Assembly: GCA_032191485.1 (NCBI GenBank)
Contig: JAVDOI010000040.1
Location: 1,651,001 to 1,715,000 of the forward strand
Direction: 5' to 3'
Length of the DNA: 64,000 nucleotides
Source of the DNA: Leptoclinus maculatus
Lineage: Eukaryota > Chordata > Actinopteri > Perciformes > Stichaeidae
A program made the translations under genes and the position numbers. Under the pieces are notes generated by a model. The model was not told the origin of the DNA, did not search any database, and saw only the letters and a program-made list of their open reading frames with translations. Every line of letters starts with the position of its first letter. Positions within the stretch are counted from its first letter, which is position 1. Positions 60,851-64,000 of this stretch are shown here, one piece after another.

Positions 60851-63490
60851 AGCCTGTTTCAGTGTTTAGAGTCAAGAGGGTTTTTGTTGGGTCCTATAAA
60901 AACACTAATAAACGACTTTCTTTAATAAAATTCACATATGTTGGACAAAAAAGGACACTCTACTAGCATGAATTGGATTGATCTCATTAGCATGCTGCTA
61001 ACAGGAGATAGCTTTCCCAAGGGTCTACAGACTTCTTACTTTCCAGACTGAATCAAGGTATCAGGGGGAAGGAGTCCTGCGAAATCCAGGCAGTTTCAAC
61101 CTTTTTCTCAGACGCTATGACCGTTTTACATAGGTCAAATTGACTGCTCTTTAAGGTAATTTAGGCCAGATTTACATGACAGATGTTGATGAAAATGATA
61201 TATGATGGACAGCAGTAGCATGGCTACAACATATTAAAAAAGCAGAGCTCTCAGATGTTTAGAACAAAAATTGCTCCAATCTGACTAACAGCACGACAGG
61301 GTGTACATCTTACTAAGACGTTCACCCTCCTGTTCTCTGAGTTTCATACAGGCAAATTTATTTTCTAGACATTTTAGAGGGATTTTGTTCACGTGACCTC
61401 ATTGTAGGCCTAGTCCACAATGTGTGTCCGTAATCTGTGGTTTCTGGGACCCATATTTGAGAGATTATGGCCATTTTTGCATAGGTCAAATTTACCGGCC
61501 CTTTAAGAGGATTTAGAGCCAATTAAGACCTTTTTTGCTGTTTTTGGGCACCTTAACTTGGACCTACGAACTCCAAATTTTAGGCATTTCATCTCCACGA
61601 CCCTCTCTTCATTCACAAAAAGAAAGAATTCCTCTATTTTGCTTTAAAGTATTTTTAATTAATTAAAAGACTGTAAATTACGTCCACATGTGTCTGTTTC
61701 TGTTGGGTGCCATAAAACCATTTCTACAAGACAGATGTTGATGTAAATGATATATGGTGGACACCAGAGGATGCTCTACTAGCATGAATTGGATTGATCT
61801 TATTAGCATGTTGCTAACAGGAGATAGCTTTCCCTAGGGTCTACAGACTTCTTACTTTCCAGCCTGAATCAAGGTATCAGGGAGAATGTGTGTTGCAAAA
61901 TGCAGGCAGTTTCAACCTTTGTCTCAGATTTTATGACCGTTTGTACATAGGTCAAATGTACCGGCCCTTTAACATACTTTAGGCCCAATTTACACATGTT
62001 TTGCTGTTTTCGGGCACATTAACTTGGACCTACGAACTCTACACATCAGGGGGAAGGTGTGGTGCAAAATTCAGGCAGTTTCAACCTTTTTCTCAGACTC
62101 TATGGTCGGGGCAGGGAGTGGACCGGCTCTTGGGCCGTACCTCGGGTCGTATCTCGGCGTGGGTAGCAGAGCGGACCTCTGGTCGTATCTCGGCGTGGGT
62201 AGCAGAGCGGACCTCTGGTCGTATCTCGGCGTGGGTAGCAGAGCGGACCTCGGGTCGTATCTCGGCGTGGTTAGGAGACCGGCCCTCGGGTCGTATCTTG
62301 GCGTGGGTGGCAGAGCGGCCCTCGGTTCGTATCTCGGCGTGGGTAGCTGTAGAATGGTCATACTTTGTCCTATCTTCTTCAAATACATTTGAAGCAGGTG
62401 TTCACTGTTAGTGTAGTTACATCCCTATACTGTCCTTTACCTGTACAGATACAGCCATAGGCAGTTATTTATACTGAAAGATACTTTTTTGACGGACAAA
62501 ACTCTTACATTTTTACTGACTTCAAAGGCCCACTGCTCTGTTTCTGTATGACCTACAGGTTTTCTGACACTTTCACAAGGAACTTTAGGGGGTTTTCTTT
62601 CTGGCAAGACCTCATTGATGCATATAGTCAAAGTGGTTCAGACGCTACAGACATTTTAATTTGGGTATGTCATTTTAGGCCTTTTTGCTCCAAATTAGGG
62701 GCTTACTGAGGCTCAGTAAAGCCTAAAAAACACCCACAATCATAGCAAACGATGGCAGTAGTCACACACAAAAGAATTGGAGTGAATAGAGTGAAGTAGG
62801 CCAGAGCAAGAGACATAAACGTACGAGAGGTCACGAGAGGTCGTCATTTGAGAAAGTGTGTAAACATGGAAACGGATCAGCTAAACATGGGAATGGGTGG
62901 GGCTAAGTGCCGAATGGGGCTCTTCATGCACAATACATGGAAACGGATCAGCTATCACCGTACGACGCCCAGTTTGACCGTGGACACCTCGGTTATGTTA
63001 CCGGATGCGCAGGCACCACCCCGAATTTTATCCCATGAAATGTCTTGTAAATTAGATGTAGTGGACAACAGAGGACACTCTTTAAGAATCAGTTGGATTT
63101 ACATCAATACAATGTTACAAAACCTTCCCAAGGTTCTGCAGTCTTCTTGCTTGGCATGCTGAACCAAGTCATCACAGGGAATGTATGGTGAAAAATTCAA
63201 GCAGTTTCAACCTTTTTCTCAGATTTTATGGCCGTTTCAAATTTACCGGCCCTTTAAGAGAATTTAGGCTTAATTTAGACCTTTGTTGCTGTTTTTGGGG
63301 ACCTTAACTTGCAGCTACGAGATCCACATTGTAGATATTTAATGGTCACAAGCCCCTATTTGAAGAGGAAAAGGATTTAAATCTCTACTTTGATTTAAAG
63401 TATAAAAATAAAGAGAAAAGACTTATGAAAACGGGCCTACTGTCTTTTGGGAACAATTCGGCCATTCGGAATACGGGCCTTTTAAAAAAA
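60851..63490 (+). repeat. Macrosatellite unit 24 (2640 bp)
   Basis: Carries C at 61452 (GGGACCCATA), otherwise seen only in units 1 and 2. G at 61164 (TTTAGGCCAG) is shared with the partial unit 25. Confidence 0.97.
62141..62347 (+). repeat. 36-bp minisatellite, unit 24, 6 copies
   Basis: Common six-copy form. Confidence 0.97.
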
Positions 63491-64000
63491 AGCCTGTTTC
63501 AGTGTTTAGAGTCAAGAGGGTTTTTGTTGGGTCCTATAAAAACACTAATAAACGACTTTCTTTAATAAAATTCACATATGTTGGACAAAAAAGGACACTC
63601 TACTAGCATGAATTGGATTGATCTCATTAGCATGCTGCTAACAGGAGATAGCTTTCCCAAGGGTCTACAGACTTCTTACTTTCCAGACTGAATCAAGGTA
63701 TCAGGGGGAAGGAGTCCTGCGAAATCCAGGCAGTTTCAACCTTTTTCTCAGACGCTATGACCGTTTTACATAGGTCAAATTGACTGCTCTTTAAGGTAAT
63801 TTAGGCCAGATTTACATGACAGATGTTGATGAAAATGATATATGATGGACAGCAGTAGCATGGCTACAACATATTAAAAAAGCAGAGCTCTCAGATGTTT
63901 AGAACAAAAATTGCTCCAATCTGACTAACAGCACGACAGGGTGTACATCTTACTAAGACGTTCACCCTCCTGTTCTCTGAGTTTCATACAGGCAAATTTA
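63491..64000 (+). repeat. Macrosatellite unit 25, partial (first 510 bp)
   Basis: Cut by the window end, showing that the array continues to the right. It shares G at 63804 with unit 24. Confidence 0.97.

Larger units (their letters stand above)
1..64000. repeat. Macrosatellite array, 24 full units plus a partial 25th
   Basis: The same ~2.6 kb sequence recurs head to tail across the entire window. Unit starts, taken at AGCCTGTTTCAG after an A-rich junction, are at 1, 2677, 5533, 8855, 11495, 14099, 16739, 19343, 21983, 24587, 27191, 29795, then every 2640 bp to 53555, then 56123, 58211, 60851 and 63491. All units are in the same orientation. Between units I see only scattered single-base differences plus changes in minisatellite copy number, one 466-bp duplication and one 552-bp deletion. 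The chosen phase follows the window start and is arbitrary. No flanking unique sequence is visible, so the true array length is unknown. I do not recognise the family; a vertebrate satellite or macrosatellite is the most likely class. Confidence 0.98.

Overview
The whole 64 kb window is one head-to-tail tandem array of a large repeat unit (a macrosatellite). It holds 24 complete units and 510 bp of a 25th. The array runs off both ends and I see no unique-copy sequence. The commonest unit is 2640 bp (14 of 24 units). All other unit lengths (2676, 2856, 3322, 2604, 2568, 2088 bp) are explained exactly by three kinds of change: gain or loss of whole 36-bp copies in an internal minisatellite, one 466-bp internal duplication (unit 3) and one 552-bp internal deletion (unit 22). 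I find no other insertion or deletion, even in the A8 run at every unit junction.

Organism: the window suggests a eukaryotic, heterochromatin-like locus. There are no prokaryotic-style genes, no rRNA or tRNA, and no transposase or reverse transcriptase. The backbone is AT-rich and non-coding, with a CpG-rich minisatellite island nested in every unit. A vertebrate, perhaps a teleost fish, is my guess from general character only. I do not recognise the repeat family and cannot name a species.

Layout of one unit (unit 1 coordinates): 1-1260 is built from diverged 240-550 bp subrepeats; 1291-1533 is the 36-bp GC-rich minisatellite (4 to 12 copies in different units); 1534-2240 is mostly single-copy within the unit and contains several palindromes, a DR4-like AGGTCA pair and a 20-bp direct repeat; 2240-2676 is another diverged subrepeat that runs into the start of the next unit. 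The subrepeats provide the short homologies at which the unit 3 duplication and unit 22 deletion occurred.

Region by region: units 1-3 (1-8854) are the most divergent and carry long minisatellites (7, 12, 12 copies). Unit 3 is a visible recombinant of a unit-4-like left half and a unit-2-like right half. Units 5-11 (11495-29794) form a mosaic in which shared private variants recur at spacings of exactly 5244 and 7848 bp. Units 12-19 (29795-50914) are a highly homogenised block sharing one private SNP. Units 20-21 share another SNP. Unit 22 carries the deletion. Units 24-25 share a further SNP.

Coding: open frames exist in every unit, but I annotate none as a gene. Three overlapping frames through the minisatellite are open because a 36-bp period without stops stays open whatever the copy number. 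The other two recurrent frames are short, have no recognisable domain, and show no sign of protein-level constraint.
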